A stretch of DNA of 64,000 bases from Bradyrhizobium sp. 21 (GTDB lineage Bacteria; Pseudomonadota; Alphaproteobacteria; Rhizobiales; Xanthobacteraceae): contig NZ_JADPJG010000006.1 of assembly GCF_023073335.1 (NCBI RefSeq), positions 277,266 to 341,265 of the forward strand. Direction: 5' to 3'. Below are positions 63,126 to 64,000 of this stretch, in pieces. Under the pieces are notes generated by a model. The model ran no database searches. It worked only from the letters and a program-made list of their open reading frames with translations, and was not told the DNA's origin. The first letter of the stretch is position 1, and every line of letters starts with the position of its first letter. Both the position numbers and the translations under genes were made by a program.

Positions 63126-64000
63126 ATGGCACAACGGCAACTCAAGCTCGGCGCGTTCATGCGCCCGGTCAGCATCCATACCGGCGCCTGGCGCTATCCC
63201 GGGGCCTGGCCGGACGCCAATTTCAATTTCGGCCACATCAAGACGCTGATCCAGAAGCTCGAAGCCGGCAAGTTCGACGCCTTCTTCATGGCCGATCACC
63301 TCGCCGTCCTGAACATGCCGGTCAATGCGCTCAAGCGCAGCCACACGGTGACGTCGTTCGAGCCGTTCACGCTGCTGTCGGCGCTCTCGGCCGTCACCGA
63401 GCGGATCGGCCTGATCGCGACGGGCTCGACCACGTTCGACGAGCCCTATCACGTCGCGCGGCGCTTCGCCTCGCTCGACCATCTCAGCGGCGGCCGCGCG
63501 GGCTGGAACATCGTCACGACGTCGAACCCGGACGCGGCGCTGAATTTCGGCCTCGACGACCACATGGAGCATGCCGAGCGCTACAAGCGCGCCCGTGAGT
63601 TCTACGACGTCGTCACCGGCCTCTGGGATTCCTTCGCCGACGACGCCTTCGTGCGCGACGTCGAAAGCGGCATCTTCGTCGATCCCGCGAAGATGCATGT
63701 GCTCGACCACAACGGCAAATATCTGAAGGTGCGCGGCCCCCTCAACATCGCCCGCCCGGTGCAGGGCTGGCCGCTGATCGTGCAGGCCGGCGCCTCCGAG
63801 GACGGCAGGCAGCTCGCCGCCGAGACCGCGGAAGCCGTATTCACCGGCGGCGGCAGCCTCGCCGATGGGCAAAAACTCTACGCCGACATCAAGGGCCGCA
63901 TGGAGACAATCGGCCGCGACCCCGAGCACCTGAAGATTCTGCCCGGCGCCTTCGTCGTGGTCGGCGACAGCGTCGACGAGGCCAAGGAGAAGCGCGCGCT
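63126..64000 (+). CDS. LLM class flavin-dependent oxidoreductase, partial (3' end outside window)
   Basis: The first 291 residues of a bacterial luciferase-like monooxygenase of the NtaA/SnaA/DszA group are present; the gene runs off the window. Visible features are MAQRQLKLGAFMRPVSIHTG, FDAFFMADHLAVLNMP, ARRFASLDHLSGGRAGWNIV with the flavin-pocket motif, SNPDAALNFG, and RGPLNIARPVQGWPLIVQAG. Such enzymes use reduced flavin from a partner reductase to oxidise nitrilotriacetate, EDTA or sulfur compounds. Confidence 0.92.
   Translation, partial: MAQRQLKLGAFMRPVSIHTGAWRYPGAWPDANFNFGHIKTLIQKLEAGKFDAFFMADHLAVLNMPVNALKRSHTVTSFEPFTLLSALSAVTERIGLIATGSTTFDEPYHVARRFASLDHLSGGRAGWNIVTTSNPDAALNFGLDDHMEHAERYKRAREFYDVVTGLWDSFADDAFVRDVESGIFVDPAKMHVLDHNGKYLKVRGPLNIARPVQGWPLIVQAGASEDGRQLAAETAEAVFTGGGSLADGQKLYADIKGRMETIGRDPEHLKILPGAFVVVGDSVDEAKEKRA

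Overview
The window reads as a continuous piece of chromosome from a high-GC alphaproteobacterium of the order Rhizobiales, most likely Bradyrhizobium or a close relative. The reasons are the housekeeping gene order dapA-mscL-smpB ... rpoZ-rsh-pdxJ-acpS-lepB-rnc-era-recO-parC, a Rhizobiales Porin_2-type outer-membrane porin, the gatCAB layout, and several families of palindromic intergenic repeats typical of that group. This assignment is from recognition, not from a database search.

Layout. 0-3.1 kb: a GMC oxidoreductase and a family 5 solute-binding protein. 3.3-3.5 kb: two palindromic repeats. 3.5-14.8 kb: a mostly minus-strand housekeeping block for DNA topology (parC), repair (recO), ribosome and RNA maturation (era, rnc), protein export (lepB), acyl-carrier activation (acpS), vitamin B6 (pdxJ), stringent response (rsh) and RNA polymerase omega (rpoZ). 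15-21.7 kb: an NYN-domain protein overlapping a family-5-like uracil-DNA glycosylase, a peroxiredoxin, smpB, mscL, dapA and a lytic transglycosylase with a Lys/Ala-rich N-terminal region. 21.7-30.5 kb is the most accessory-looking part: a possibly broken small secreted gene, a porin, a TPR/GT41 (SPINDLY-like) glycosyltransferase, tRNA-Ser(GCU), a Sel1-like protein, an ankyrin membrane protein with a tetrapeptide repeat stalk, and a 32-residue Lys-rich protein, with long gene-poor gaps. 30.5-35.3 kb: gatC-x-gatA-x-fkbM-gatB, with three extra genes inside the Asp-tRNA/Glu-tRNA amidotransferase cluster. 35.3-39.8 kb: two nitronate monooxygenase-like genes, a divergent LysR regulator and a secreted cyclase-family protein. 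39.8-45.9 kb: ruvX, an AEC transporter, a CPBP protease, an M15 dipeptidase, pyrB with a degenerate pyrC, and plsY. 46-54 kb: patatin, amidase, ABC substrate-binding protein, dprA, and two HxlR regulators, each beside a redox enzyme. 54.5-62.9 kb: topA-rnr-DUF983-NUDIX, a membrane protein and an M20 peptidase. The window ends inside an LLM-class flavin oxidoreductase.

Genes are often translationally coupled by 4-bp ATGA-type overlaps (lepB/rnc, pdxJ/acpS, gatA/small gene, fkbM/gatB). I found no phage, IS element, CRISPR array or obvious defence island. The points most worth following are: two very clean operator-like palindromes (48607-48639 and 53353-53409); a pyrB-linked dihydroorotase that has lost its HxH metal motif and catalytic Arg; a fossil NUDIX C-terminus upstream of the M20 peptidase; a 15-bp tandem repeat that lengthens RNase III; and the unusual gene content of the gat cluster. 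None of these alone amounts to a clearly new system.
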